From positions 310,001 to 374,000 of the forward strand of contig NW_027475175.1 in the NCBI RefSeq assembly GCF_051020985.1: a stretch of 64,000 nt of DNA. The letters are read 5' to 3'. Source of the DNA: Nomia melanderi (lineage: Eukaryota > Arthropoda > Insecta > Hymenoptera > Halictidae). This document shows positions 11,476-24,290 of the stretch, one piece after another; the first letter of the stretch is position 1, and each line of letters starts with the position of its first letter. The notes beneath the pieces are model-generated. The model was not told the origin of the DNA, did no database searches, and saw only the letters and a program-made list of their open reading frames with translations. The translations under genes and the position numbers were made by a program.

Positions 11476-12935
11476 GAGATGTCACCAGATATATATCGGA
11501 TTTTTCCCTGACCCTGACAGTCCGGCCCCATGTGTCGATGGTTTTCTCGGTCCCTCGTGGTCCGAGTTCGATCCCGCTGAACAGATTCATGCGCCAGGGT
11601 TTCCTGCAGACAATTCACTTTGGTTTATTGCGCTATCTCTAATAGCACCCGAGATATCACCAGATATTTGCTGGATTTTTACATGACCTTGGGTGACGGA
11701 TTCCGAATATCTGTAATTTTCTCGGCCACTGGTGGTCCGAGGTCGTTCCTACGGCACAGATTCATTCGCCTGGGCCTCCTACAGACAATGCACTTTGGTT
11801 TATTGCGCTATCTGTAATAGCACCCGAGATATCACCAGATATATATTGGATTTTTCCCTGACCCTGAGTGTCCGGCTCCATGAGACGGTGATTTTCTCGG
11901 CCACTGGTTGTCCGAGGTCGTTCCTGCGGCACAGATTCATTCGGCAGTGCCTCCTACAGACAATGCACTTTGATTTATTGCGCTATCTCTAATAGCACCC
12001 GAGATATCACCAGATATATATTGAATTTTCCCCTGACCCTGAGTGTCCGGCTCCATGAGACTGTGGTTTTCTCGGCCCCTGGTGGTCCGAGGTCGTTCGG
12101 GCTGCACAGATTCATGCGCCAGGGCCTCCTACAGACAATGCACTTTGATTTATTGTGCTCTCTGTAATAGCACCCGAGATATCACCAGATATATATTGGA
12201 TTTTTCCGTGACCCTGAGTGTCCGGCCCCATGAGACGGTGGTTTTCTCGGCCCCTAGTGGTCCGAGGTCGTTCCTGCTGCACAGATTCATTCGCCAGTGC
12301 CTCCTACAGACAATGCACTTTGGTTTATTGCGCTATCTGTAATAGCACAAGAGATGTCACCAGATATATATCGGATTTTTCCCTGACCCTGACAGTCCGG
12401 CCCCATGTGTCGATGGTTTTCTCGGTCCCTCGTGGTCCGAGTTCGATCCCGCTGAACAGATTCATGCGCCAGGGTTTCCTGCAGACAATTCACTTTGGTT
12501 TATTGCGCTATCTGTAATAGCACAAGAGATATCACCAGATATGTATTGGATTTTTCCCTGACCCTGACAGTCCGGCCCCATGTGACGATGGTTTTCTCGG
12601 CCCCTGGTGGTCGGAGGTCGTTCCTGCTGCACAGATTCATTCGCCTGGGCCTCCTACAGACAATGCACTTTGATTTATTGCGCTATCTGTAATAGCACCC
12701 GAGATATCACCAGATATATATTGGATTTTCCCCTGACCCTGAGTGTCCGGACCCATGAGACGGTGGTTTTCTCGGCCCCTGGTGGTCCGAGGTCGTTCCT
12801 GCTGCACAGATTCATGCGCCAGGGCCTCCTGCAGATAATTCACTTTGGTTTATTGCGCTATCTGTAATAGCACAAGAGATATCACCAGATATATATTGGA
12901 TTTTTCCCTGACCCTGACAGTCCGGCCCCATGTGT

Positions 12936-13354
12936 CGATGGTTTTCTCGGTCCCTCGTGGTCCGAGTTATATCCCGCTGAACAGATTCATGCGCCAGGGT
13001 TTCCTGCAGACAATTCACTTTGGTTTATTGCGCTATCTGTAATAGCACCCGAGATATCACCAGATACATATTGGATTTTTCCCCGACCCTGAGTGTCCGG
13101 CCCAATGAGAGGGTGGTTTTCTCGGCCTCTGGTGGTCCGAGGTCGTTCCCGCTGCACAGATTCATGCGCCAGGGCCTCCTGCAGACAATGCACTTTGATT
13201 TATTGCGCTATATCTAATAGCACCCGAGATATCACCAGATATATATTGGATTTTTCCATGACCCTGAGTGTCCGGCCCCGTGAGACTGCCGTTTTCTCGG
13301 CCCCTGGTGGTCCGAGGTCGTTCCCGCTGCACAGATTCATGCGCCAGGGCCTCC
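12936..13354. repeat. Long duplication block g, left copy
   Basis: Matches 53,880-54,298 at an offset of 40,944, 350 bp less than block f. Two monomers present in the left copy (within about 12,601-12,950) are missing on the right. The right-hand junction is a chimeric monomer. Confidence 0.88.
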
Positions 13355-14212
13355 TGCAGGTAATTCACATTGGTTTATTGCGTTATCTCTAATAGCACCC
13401 GAGATATCACCAGATATATATTGAATTTTTCAACCGACCCTGAGTGTCCGGCGCCGTGAGACGCTGGTTTTCTCGGACCCTGGTGATCCGAGGTCGTTCC
13501 CGCTGCACAGATTCATGCACCAGGGCCTCCTGCAGATAATTCACTTTGGTTTATTGCGCTATCTGTAATAGCACAAGAGATGTCACCAGATATATATTGG
13601 ATTTTCCCCTGACCCTGAGTGTCCGGACCCATGGTACTGTGGTTTTCTCGGCCCCTGGTGGTCCGAGGTCGATCCCGCTGCCCAGATTCATGCGCCAGGG
13701 CCTCCTCCAGACAATGCACTTTGATTTATTGCGCTATCTGTAATAGCACCCGAGATATCACCAGATATATATTGGATTTTTTCCTGACCCTGAGTGTCCG
13801 GCCCCATGAGACGGTGGTTTTCTCGGCCCCTGGTGGTCCTAGGTCGTTCCCGCTGCAGAGATGCATGCTCCAGGGCCTCCTGCAGATAATTCCCTTTGGC
13901 TTATTGCGCTATGTCTAATAGCACCCGAGATATCACAAGATATATATTGGATTTACCCCTGACCCTGAGTGTCCGTCCCCATGAGACTGTGGTTTTCTCG
14001 GCCCCAGCTGGTCCGAGGTCGTTCCCGCTGCACAGAATCATGCGCCAGGGCTTCCTGCAGGCAATGCACTTTGATTTATTGCGCTATCTCTAATAGCACC
14101 CGAAATATCATCAGATACATCCTGGGTTTTTACATAACCTTGGGTGTCCGGCCCCATGTTACGGTGGTTTTCTCGGCCGCTCGTGGTCCGAGGTCGTTCC
14201 CGCTGCACAGAT
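13355..14212. repeat. Long duplication block h, left copy
   Basis: Matches 55,349-56,206 at an offset of 41,994, 1,050 bp (six monomers) more than block g. Shared rare variants are CCCATGGTACTGTGG near 13,630, GCAGAGATGCATGCTCC near 13,855 and CGAAATATCATCAG near 14,101. Confidence 0.9.
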
Positions 14213-14619
14213 TCATTCGCCAGTGCCTCCTACAGAAAATGCACTTTGATTTATTGCGCTATCTCTAATAGCACCCGAGATATCACCAGATATATATTGG
14301 ATTTTTCCCCGACCCTGAGTGTCCGGCGCCATGAGACGGTGGTTTTCTCGGACCCTGGTGATCCGAGGTCGTTCCCGCTGCACAGATTCATGCACCAGGG
14401 CCTCCTGCAGATAATTCACTTTTGTTTATTGCGCTATCTGTAATAGCACAAGAGATATCACCAGATATATATTGGATTTTTCCCTGACCCTGACAGTCCG
14501 GCCCCATGTGTCGATGGTTTTCTCGGTCCCTCGTGGTCCGAGTTCGATCCCGCTGAACAGATTCATGCGCCAGGGTTTCCTGCAGACAATTCACTTTGGT
14601 TTATTGCGCTATCTGTAAT

Positions 14620-15844
14620 AGCACCCGAGATATCACCAGATACATATTGGATTTTTCCCCGACCATGAGTGTCCGGCCCCATGAGACGGTGGTTTTCTCG
14701 GCCCCTGGTGGTCCGAGGTCGTTCCCGCTGCACAGATTCATGCACCTGGGCCTCCCACAGACAATGCACTTTGGTTTATTGCGCTATCTCTAATAGCACC
14801 CGAGATATCACCAGATATATATTGGATTTTCCCCTGACCCTGAGTGTCCGGCCCCGTGAGACTGCGGTTTTCTCGGCCCCTGGTGGTCCGAGGTCGTTCC
14901 AGCTGCACAAATTCATGCACCAGGGCCTCCTATAGATAATTCACTTTGGTTTATAGCGCTAGCTCTAATAGCACCCGAGATATAACCAGATATATATTGG
15001 ATTTTCCCCTGACCCTGAGTGTCCGGCCCCGTGAGACTGCGGTTTTCTCGGCCCCTGGTGGTCCGAGGTCGTTCCCGCTGGCCAGATTCATGCGCCAGGG
15101 CCTCCTACAGACAATGTACTTTGATTCATTGCGCTATCTGTAATAGCACCCGAGAAAGCTCCATATATATGCTGTATTTTTACATGACTTTGGGTGACGG
15201 ATACCGAAAATCTGTAATTTTCTCGGCCCCTGGTGTTCCGATCTCGTTCCCGCTGGCCAGATTCATGCGCCAGGGCTTCCTACAGGCAATGCACTTTGAT
15301 TTATTGCGCTATCTCTAATCGCACCCGAGATATCGCCAGATATATACTGGATTTTCCCCTGACCCTGAGTTTCCGGCCCCATGAGACGGTGGTTTTCTCG
15401 GCTCCTGGTGTTCCGAGGTCGTTCGAGCTGCACAGATTCATGCGCCTGGGCGTCCTACAGACAATGCACTTTGATTTATTGCGCTATCTGTAATAGCACC
15501 CGAGATATCACCAGATATATATTGGATTATTCCCTGACCATGAGTGTCCGGCCCCATGAGACGGTGGTTTTCTCGGCCCGTGGTGGTCCGAGGTCGTTCC
15601 CGCTGCACAGATTCATGCGCCAGGGCCTCCTGCAGATAATTCACTTTGGTTTATTGCGCTATATCTAATAGCACCCGAGATATCACCAGATATATATTGG
15701 ATTTTCCCCTGACCCTGAGTGTCCGGCCATATGAGACGGTGGTTTTCTCGGCCCCTGGTGGTCCGAGGTCGTTCGAGCTGCACAGATTCATGCGCCAGGG
15801 CCTCCTACAGACAATGCACTTTGATTTATTAAGCTATCTGTAAT
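14620..15844. repeat. Seven-monomer higher-order unit, copy 1 (1,225 bp)
   Basis: Repeats at 15845-17069 with an exact 1,225-bp spacing. The only differences I saw are a few bases, among them TATACTGG against TATATTGG (15,352/16,577), TTCGAGCTG against TTCGTGCTG and CCGGCCCC against CCGGCGCC. It contains a monomer with two in-unit TAG/TAT changes (TTTATAGCGCTAGCTC near 14,952) and the GAGAAAGCTCC monomer. Confidence 0.92.
15145..15319. repeat. Monomer lacking the EcoRV box (GAGAAAGCTCCATATATATG)
   Basis: The normally invariant GATATCACCAG is replaced, so the AT dyad and EcoRV site are lost. Copies near 15,150, 16,375 and 57,325 are the same member of the seven-monomer unit. The rest of the unit is standard. 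Confidence 0.85.
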
Positions 15845-17069
15845 AGCACCCGAGATATCACCAGATACATATTGGATTTTTCCCCGACCATGAGTGTCCG
15901 GCCCCATGAGACGGTGGTTTTCTCGGCCCCTGGTGGTCCGAGGTCGTTCCCGCTGCACAGATTCATGCACCTGGGCCTCCCACAGACAATGCACTTTGGT
16001 TTATTGCGCTATCTCTAATAGCACCCGAGATATCACCAGATATATATTGGATTTTCCCCTGACCCTGAGTGTCCGGCCCCGTGAGACTGCGGTTTTCTCG
16101 GCCCCTGGTGGTCCGAGGTCGTTCCAGCTGCACAAATTCATGCACCAGGGCCTCCTATAGATAATTCACTTTGGTTTATAGCGCTAGCTCTAATAGCACC
16201 CGAGATATAACCAGATATATATTGGATTTTCCCCTGACCCTGAGTGTCCGGCCCCGTGAGACTGCGGTTTTCTCGGCCCCTGGTGGTCCGAGGTCGTTCC
16301 CGCTGGCCAGATTCATGCGCCAGGGCCTCCTACAGACAATGTACTTTGATTCATTGCGCTATCTGTAATAGCACCCGAGAAAGCTCCATATATATGCTGT
16401 ATTTTTACATGACTTTGGGTGACGGATACCGAAAATCTGTAATTTTCTCGGCCCCTGGTGTTCCGATCTCGTTCCCGCTGGCCAGATTCATGCGCCAGGG
16501 CTTCCTACAGGCAATGCACTTTGATTTATTGCGCTATCTCTAATCGCACCCGAGATATCGCCAGATATATATTGGATTTTCCCCTGACCCTGAGTTTCCG
16601 GCCCCATGAGACGGTGGTTTTCTCGGCTCCTGGTGTTCCGAGGTCGTTCGTGCTGCACAGATTCATGCGCCTGGGCGTCCTACAGACAATGCACTTTGAT
16701 TTATTGCGCTATCTGTAATAGCACCCGAGATATCACCAGATATATATTGGATTATTCCCTGACCATGAGTGTCCGGCGCCATGAGACGGTGGTTTTCTCG
16801 GCCCGTGGTGGTCCGAGGTCGTTCCCGCTGCACAGATTCATGCGCCAGGGCCTCCTGCAGATAATTCACTTTGGTTTATTGCGCTATATCTAATAGCACC
16901 CGAGATATCACCAGATATATATTGGATTTTCCCCTGACCCTGAGTGTCCGGCCATATGAGACGGTGGTTTTCTCGGCCCCTGGTGGTCCGAGGTCGTTCG
17001 AGCTGCACAGATTCATGCGCCAGGGCCTCCTACAGACAATGCACTTTGATTTATTAAGCTATCTGTAAT
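15845..17069. repeat. Seven-monomer higher-order unit, copy 2 (1,225 bp)
   Basis: Tandem partner of 14620-15844. It ends in TGTAATGGCACC, the same variant that ends the single unit of zone B' (58,014), so this copy's right flank is the one matching the other zone. Confidence 0.92.
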
Positions 17070-20000
17070 GGCACCCGAGATATCACCAGATATATATTGG
17101 ATTATTCCCTGACCCTGAGTGTCCGGCCATATGAGACGGTGGTTTTCTCGGCCCCTGGTGGTCCGAGGTCGTTCGAGCTGCACAGATTCATGCGCCAGGG
17201 CCTCCTACAGACAATGCACTTTGATTTATTAAGCTATCTGTAATGGCACCCGAGATATCACCAGATATATATTGGATTATTCCCTGACCCTGAGTGTCCG
17301 GCCCCATGTGTCGGTGGTTTTCTCGGCCCCTGGTGATCCGAGGTCGTTCCCGCTGCCCAGATTCATGCGCCAGGGCATCCTGCAGACAATTCACTTTGGT
17401 TTATTGCGCTATCTCTAATAGCACCCGAGATATCACCAGATATATATTGGATTTTTCCCTGACGCTGACAGTCCGGCCCCATGAGACGGTGATTTTCTCG
17501 GCCCCTGGTGGTCCGAGGTCGTTTCCGCTGCACAGAATCATGCGCCAGGGCCTCCTACAGACAATGCACTTTGGTTTATTGCGCTATCTGTAATAGCACC
17601 CGAGATATCACCAGATATATATTGGATTTTCCACTGACCCTGAGTGTCCGGCCCCGTGAGTCGGTGGTTTTCTCGGCCCCTGGTGGTCCGAGGTCGTTCC
17701 CGCTCCCCAGATTCATGCGCCAGGGCCTCCTACAGACAATGCAGGTTGGTTTATTGCGCTATCTGTAATAGCAACCGAGATATCACCAGATATATATTGG
17801 ATTTTTGCCTGACCCTGAGTTCTCGGCCCCATGAGACTGTGGTTTTCGCGGCCCCTGGTAATCCGAGGTCGTTCCCTCTGGCCAGATTCATGCGCCAGGG
17901 CCTCCTGCAGATAATTCACTTTGGTTTATTGCGCTATCTCTAATAGCACCCGAGATATCACCAGATATATATTGGATTTTCCCCTGTCCCTGAGTGTCCG
18001 GACCCATGAAACGGTGGTTTTCTCGGCCCCTGGTGGTCCGAGGTCGTTCCCGCTGCCCAGATTCATGCACCAGGGCCTCCTACAGACAAAGCACTTTGGT
18101 TTATTGCGCTACCTGTAATAGCACCCGAGATATCACCAGATATATGCTGGATTTTTACATGACCTTGGGTGACGGATTCCGAATATCTGTAATTTTCTCG
18201 GCCCCTGGTGGTCCGAGGTCATTCTCGCTACACAGATTCATGCGCCAGGGCCTCCTGCAGACAATTCACTTTGGTTTATTGCGCTATCTCTAATAGCACC
18301 CGAGATATCACCAGATATATATTGGATTTTTGCCTGACCCTGAGATCTCGGCCCCATGAGACTGTGGTTTTCGCGGCCCCTGGTGGTCCGAGGTCGTTCC
18401 CGCTGCACAGATTCATGCGTCAGGGCTTCCTGCAGACAATGCACTTTGATTTATTGCGCTATCTCTAATAGCACCCGAGATATCACCAGATATATATTGG
18501 ATTTTCCCCTGACCCTGAGTGTCCGGCCACATGAGACGGTGGTTTCTCGGCCCCTGGTGGTCCGAGGTCGTTTCCGCTGGGCAGATTCATGCGCCAGGGC
18601 CTCCTACAGACAATCCACTTTGGTTTATTGCGCTATCTGTAATAGCACCCGAGATATCACCAGATATATATTGGATTTTTGCCTGACTCTGAGATCTCGG
18701 CCCCATGAGACTGTGGTTTTCGCGGCCCCTGGTGGTCCGAGGTCGTTCCCGCTGCACAGATTCATGCGTCAGGGCTTCCTGCAGACAATGCACTTTGATT
18801 TATTGCGCTATCTCTAATAGCACCCGAGATATCACCAGATATATATTGGATTTTCCCCTGACCCTGAGTGTCCGGCCACATGAGACGGTGGTTTTCTCGG
18901 CCCCTGGTGGTCCGAGGTCGTTTCCGCTGGGCAGATTCATGCGCCAGGGCCTCCTACAGACAATCCACTTTGATTTATTGCGCTATCTCTAATAGCACCC
19001 GAGATATCACCAGATATATATTGGATTTTTCCCTGACCATGACAGTCCGGCCCCATGAGACGGTGGTTTCATCGGCCCCTGGAGGTCCGAGGTCGTTCCC
19101 GCTGCACAGATTCATGCGGCAGGGCCTCCTGCAGATAATTCACTTCGGTTTATTGCGCTATCTCTAATAACACCCGAGATATCACCAGATATATATTGGA
19201 TTTTTCCCTGACCCTGAGTGTCCGGCCCCATGTGTCGGTGGTTTTCTCGGCCCCTGGTGATCCGAGGTCGTTCCCGCTGCCCAGATTCATGCGCCAGGGC
19301 CACCTGCAGACAATTCACTTTGGTTTATTGCGCTATCTCTAATAGCACCCGAGAGATCACCAGATATATATTGGATTTTTCCCTGACGCTGACAGTCCGG
19401 CCCCATGAGACGGTGATTTGCTCGGCCCCTGGTGGTCCGAGGTCGTTTCCGCTGCACAGAATCATGCGCCAGGGCTTCCTGCAGACATTGCACTTTGATT
19501 TATTGCGCTATCTCTAATAGCGCCCGAGATATCACCAGATATATATTTGATTTTTGCCTGACCCTGAGTTCTCGGCCCCATGAGACTGTGGTTTTCGCGG
19601 GCCCTGGTGGTCCGAGGTCGTTCCCGCTGCACAGATTCATGCGTCAGGGCTTCCTGCAGACAATGCACTTTGATTCATTGCGCTATCTCTAATAGCACCG
19701 GAGATATCATCAGATATATATTGGATTTTCCCCTGACCCTGACTGTCTGGCACAAGAGACTGGTTTTCTCGGCCCCTGGTGGTCCGAGGTCGTTCGCGCT
19801 GCACAGATTCATGCGCCAGGGCCTCCCGCAGACAATGCACTTTGGTTTATTGCGCTATCTCTAATAGCACCCGAGATATCACCAGATATATATTGGATTT
19901 TCCCCTGACCCTGAGTGTCCGTCCCTATGAGACTGTGGTTTTCTCGGCCCCTGGTGATCCGAGGTCGTTCCCGCTGCACAGAATCATGCGCCAGGGCTTC

Positions 20001-20565
20001 CTGCAGACAATGCACTTTGATTTATTGCGCTATTTCTAATAGCACCGGAGATATCATCAGATACATCCTGGGTATTTACATGACCTTGGGTGTCCGGCGC
20101 CATGTGTCGGTGGTTTTCGCGGCCCCTGGTGGTCCGAGGTCGTTCCCGCTGCACAGATTCATGCGCCAGGGCCTCCCACTGACAATGCACTTTGATTTAT
20201 TGCGCTATCTGTAATAGCACCCGAGATATCACCAGATATATATTGGATTTTTCGCTGACCCTGAGTGTCCGGCCCCATGAGACGGTGGTTTTCTCGGCCC
20301 CTGGTGGTCCGAGGTCGTTCCTGCTGCACAGATTCATGCGGCAGGGCCCCCTGCAGACAATGCACTTTGATTTATTGCGCTATCTCTAATAGCACCCGAG
20401 ATATCACCAGATATATATTGGATTTTACCCTGACCTTGACAGTCCGGCCCCATGTGTCGGTGATTTTCTGGGTCCCTGGTGGTCCGAGGTAGATCCCGCT
20501 GCACAAATCCATGCGACAGGGCCTCCTGCAGACAATGCACTTTGGTTTATTGCGCTATCTCTAAT

Positions 20566-20742
20566 AGCACCCGAGATATCACCAGATATATATATTTGAT
20601 TTTCCCCTGACCCTGAGTGTCCGGCCCCATGAGACGGTGGTTTTCGCGGCCCCTGGTGGTCCGAGGTCGTTCCCGCTGCACAGATTCATGCGCCAGGGCC
20701 TCCTACAGACAATTCTCTTTGATTTATTTCGCTATCTGTGAT
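20566..20742. repeat. 177-bp monomer (extra TA in the AT dyad)
   Basis: AGATATATATATTTGATTTT has one additional TA step. A second, independent 177-bp monomer with an extra TA pair is at 63440-63616. Confidence 0.9.
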
Positions 20743-21701
20743 AGCACCCGAGATATCACCGGATATATATAGGATTTTTCCCTGACCCTGTGTGTCCGGC
20801 CCCATGTGTCGGTGGTTTTCTCGGCCCCTGGTTGTCCGAGGTCTGTGCCGCTGCACAGATTCATGCGCCAGGGCCTCCCGCAGACAAAGCACTTTGGTTT
20901 ATTGCGCTATCTGTAATAGCACCCGAGATATCACCAGATATATATTGGATTTTTGCCTGACCCTGAGTTCTCGGCCCCGTGAGACTGTGGTTTTCGCGGC
21001 CCCTGGTGGTCCGAGGTCGTTTCCGCTGGCCAGATTCATGCGCCAGGGCCTCCTACAGACAATCCAAATTGATTTATTGCGCTATCTCTAATAGCACCCG
21101 AGATATCACCAGATATATATTGGATTTTTCCCTGACCCTGAGTGTCCGGCCCCATGAGACGGTGGTTTTCTCGGCCCCTGGTGGTCCGAGGTCGTTCCCG
21201 CTGCACAGATGCATGCGCCAGGGCCTCCTACAGACAATCCAAATTGATTTATTGCGCTATCTCTAATAGCACCCGAGATATCACCAGATATATATTGGGT
21301 TTTTCCCTGACCCTTACAGTCCGGCCCCATGAGACGGTGATTTTCTCGGCCCCTGGTGGTCCGAGGTCGTTCCTGCTGCACAGATTCATTCGCCAGTGCC
21401 TCCTGCAGACAATGCACTTTGATTTATTGCGCTATCTCTAATAGCACCCGAGATATCACCAGATATATATTTGATTTTCCCCTGACCCTGACTGTCCGGC
21501 ACAAGAGACTGGTTTTCTCGGCCCCTGGTGGTCCGTGGTCGTTCCCGCTGCACAGATTCATTCGCCAGGGCCTCCCACAGACAATGCTCTTTGATTTATT
21601 GCGCTATCTGTAATAGCACCCGAGATATCACCAGATATATATTGGATTTTTCCCTGACCCCGAGTGTCCGGCACCATGAGACGGTGGTTTTCTCGGCCCC
21701 T
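20655..21701. repeat. Six-monomer higher-order unit, copy 1 (1,047 bp)
   Basis: Spacing to the next copy is 1,047 bp: six monomers less 3 bp, because each unit contains one 172-bp monomer with CCGGCACAAGAGACTGG. Diagnostic variants are CAATTCTCTTTGATTT, CCGGATATATATAGG and GAGGTCTGTGCCGC. Confidence 0.9.
21443..21614. repeat. 172-bp monomer class (GGCACAAGAGACTGG)
   Basis: A net 3-bp deletion in the centre. The class is at 19694-19865, 21443-21614 and 22490-22661 only, all in zone C. It accounts for the 1,047-bp length of the six-monomer unit. Confidence 0.9.
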
Positions 21702-22748
21702 GGTGGTCCGAGGTCGTTCCCGCTGCACAGATTCATGCGCCAGGGCCTCCTACAGACAATTCTCTTTGATTTATTTCGCTATCTGTGATAGCACCCGAGA
21801 TATCACCGGATATATATAGGATTTTTCCCTGACCCTGTGTGTCCGGCCCCATGTGTCGGTGGTTTTCTCGGCCCCTGGTTGTCCGAGGTCTGTGCCGCTG
21901 CACAGATTCATGCGCCAGGGCCTCCCGCAGACAAAGCACTTTGGTTTATTGCGCTATCTGTAATAGCACCCGAGATATCACCAGATATATATTGGATTTT
22001 TGCCTGACCCTGAGTTCTCGGCCCCGTGAGACTGTGGTTTTCGCGGCCCCTGGTGGTCCGAGGTCGTTTCCGCTGGCCAGATTCATGCGCCAGGGCCTCC
22101 TACAGACAATCCAAATTGATTTATTGCGCTATCTCTAATAGCACCCGAGATATCACCAGATATATATTGGATTTTTCCCTGACCCTGAGTGTCCGGCCCC
22201 ATGAGACGGTGGTTTTCTCGGCCCCTGGTGGTCCGAGGTCGTTCCCGCTGCACAGATGCATGCGCCAGGGCCTCCTACAGACAATCCAAATTGATTTATT
22301 GCGCTATCTCTAATAGCACCCGAGATATCACCAGATATATATTGGGTTTTTCCCTGACCCTTACAGTCCGGCCCCATGAGACGGTGATTTTCTCGGCCCC
22401 TGGTGGTCCGAGGTCGTTCCTGCTGCACAGATTCATTCGCCAGTGCCTCCTGCAGACAATGCACTTTGATTTATTGCGCTATCTCTAATAGCACCCGAGA
22501 TATCACCAGATATATATTTGATTTTCCCCTGACCCTGACTGTCCGGCACAAGAGACTGGTTTTCTCGGCCCCTGGTGGTCCGTGGTCGTTCCCGCTGCAC
22601 AGATTCATTCGCCAGGGCCTCCCACAGACAATGCACTTTGATTTATTGCGCTATCTGTAATAGCACCCGAGATATCACCAGATATATATTGGATTTTTCC
22701 CTGACCCCGAGTGTCCGGCACCATGAGACGGTGGTTTTCTCGGCCCCT
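21702..22748. repeat. Six-monomer higher-order unit, copy 2 (1,047 bp)
   Basis: Near-identical to 20655-21701. The one difference I noticed is CAATGCTCTTTG (21,594) against CAATGCACTTTG (22,630). Confidence 0.9.
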
Positions 22749-23972
22749 GGTGGTCCGAGGTCGTTCCCGCTGCACAGAATCATGCGCCAGGGCTTCCTGC
22801 AGACAATGCACCTTGATTTATTGCGCTATCTCTAATAGCACCCGAGATATCATCAGATAATTCCTGGGTATTTACATGACCTTGGGTGTCCGGCCCCATG
22901 TGTCGGTGGTTTTCTCGGCCCCTGGTTGTCCGAGGTCGTTCCCGCTGCACAGATTCGTGCGCCAGGGCCTCCTACAGACAATGCACTTTGGTTTATTGCG
23001 CTATCTGTAATAGCACCCGAGATATCACCAGATATATATTGGATTTTTGCCTGAACCTGAGATCTCGGCCCCATGAGACTGTGGTTTTCGCGGCCCCTGG
23101 TGGTCCGAGGTCGTTCCCGCTGCACAGATTCATGCGTCAGGGCCTCCTGCAGACAATGCACTTTGATTTATTGCGCTATCTCTAATAGCACCCGAGATAT
23201 CACCAGATATATATTGGATTTTCCCTGACCCTGAGTGTCCGGCCTCATGAGACGGTGGTTTTCTCGGCCCCTGGTGGTCCGAGGTCGTTCCCGCTGCACA
23301 GATGCATGCGCCAGGGCCTCCTGCAGATAATTCACTTTGGTTTATTGCGCTCTCTCTAATAGCACCCGAGATATCACCAGATATATGCTGGATTTTTACA
23401 TGACCTTGGGTGACGGATTCCGAATATCTGTAATTTTCTCGGCCCCTGGTGGTCCGAGGTCGTTCCTGCTGCACAGATTCATTCGCCAGTGCCTCCTGCA
23501 GACAATGCACTTTGATTTATTGCGCTATCTCTAATAGCACCCTAGATTTCACCAGATATATATTGGGTTTTTCCCTGACCCTTACAGTCCGGCCCCATGA
23601 GACGGTGATTTTCTCGGCCCCTGGTGGTCCGAGGTTGTCCCCGCTGCACAGAATCATGCGCCAGGGCTTCCTGCAGACAATGCACTTTGGTTTATTGCGC
23701 TATCTCTAATAGCACCCGAGATATCACCAGATATATATTGGATTTTTCCCTGACCCTGAGTGTCCGGCCCCATGTGTCGGTGGTTTTCTCGGCCCCTGGT
23801 GATCCGAGGTCGTTCCCGCTGCCCAGATTCATGCGCCAGGGCCTCCAGCAGACAATTCACTTTGGTTTATTGCGCTATCTCTAATAGCACCCGAGATATC
23901 ACCAGATATATATTGGATTTTTCCCTGACGCTGACAGTCCGGCCCCATGAGACGGTGGTTTTCTCGGCCCCT

Positions 23973-24290
23973 GGTGGTCCGAGGTCGTTCCCGCTGCACA
24001 GATTCATGCGCCAGGGCCTCCTACAGACAATTCTCTTTGATTTATTTCGCTATCTGTGATAGCACCCGAGATATCACCGGATATATATAGGATTTTTCCC
24101 TGACCCTGTGTGTCCGGCCCCATGTGTCGGTGGTTTTCTCGGCCCCTGGTTGTCCGAGGTCTGTGCCGCTGCACAGATTCATGCGCCAGGGCCTCCCGCA
24201 GACAAAGCACTTTGGTTTATTGCGGTATCTGTAATAGCACCCGAGATATCACCAGATATATATTGGATTTTTGCCTGACCCTGAGATCTC
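23973..24290. repeat. Six-monomer unit, third partial copy
   Basis: Matches the first 318 bp of the 1,047-bp unit (21,702-22,019, offset 2,271), including CAATTCTCTTTG and GTCTGTGCC, with one change (GCGGTATCTG near 24,223). It stops where the flanking monomer switches to GAGATCTCGG. Confidence 0.85.

Larger units (their letters stand above)
9795..12600. repeat. Long duplication block f, left copy
   Basis: Matches 51,088-53,894 at an offset of 41,293, becoming 41,294 after a single-base insertion in the right copy near 51,770. Both copies carry 176-bp AACCGACC monomers at matching places. Between blocks e and f the right copy has 18 additional monomers. Confidence 0.9.
14213..15847. repeat. 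Long duplication block i, left copy
   Basis: Matches 56,383-58,017 at an offset of 42,170, one 176-bp monomer more than block h. The match covers the divergent GAGAAAGCTCCATATATATG monomer. In the left copy the end of this block is present a second time (to about 17,140, offset 40,945) because the seven-monomer unit is duplicated there. Confidence 0.9.
9771..17419. repeat. Zone B of the array
   Basis: The zone is marked by monomers beginning AGCACAAGAGATGTCACC or AGCACAAGAGATATC (near 10071, 11472, 12349, 12524, 12871, 13574, 14449) and by 176-bp TTTTTCAACCGACCC monomers (9892, 11293, 13394). Towards the right it contains two copies of a seven-monomer unit. The ACAAGAG type is not seen in zones A or C. 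The last monomers (17070-17419) are transitional, with GGATTATTCCC in place of GGATTTTTCCC. Confidence 0.85.

Noticed and set aside
15145..15319. Transposon insertion or boundary at the GAGAAAGCTCC monomer
   Set aside because: The divergent part is length-neutral and embedded in a normal 175-bp unit, with no terminal repeats and no target-site duplication.
18356..18817. Open reading frame of 153 codons and similar forward frames of 65-106 codons throughout
   Set aside because: The peptide is the monomer translated through consecutive units. It recurs with small changes hundreds of times, has no start context or codon bias of its own, and is longer here only because the 174-bp monomer at 18470 shifts the frame past the TAATAG stops.
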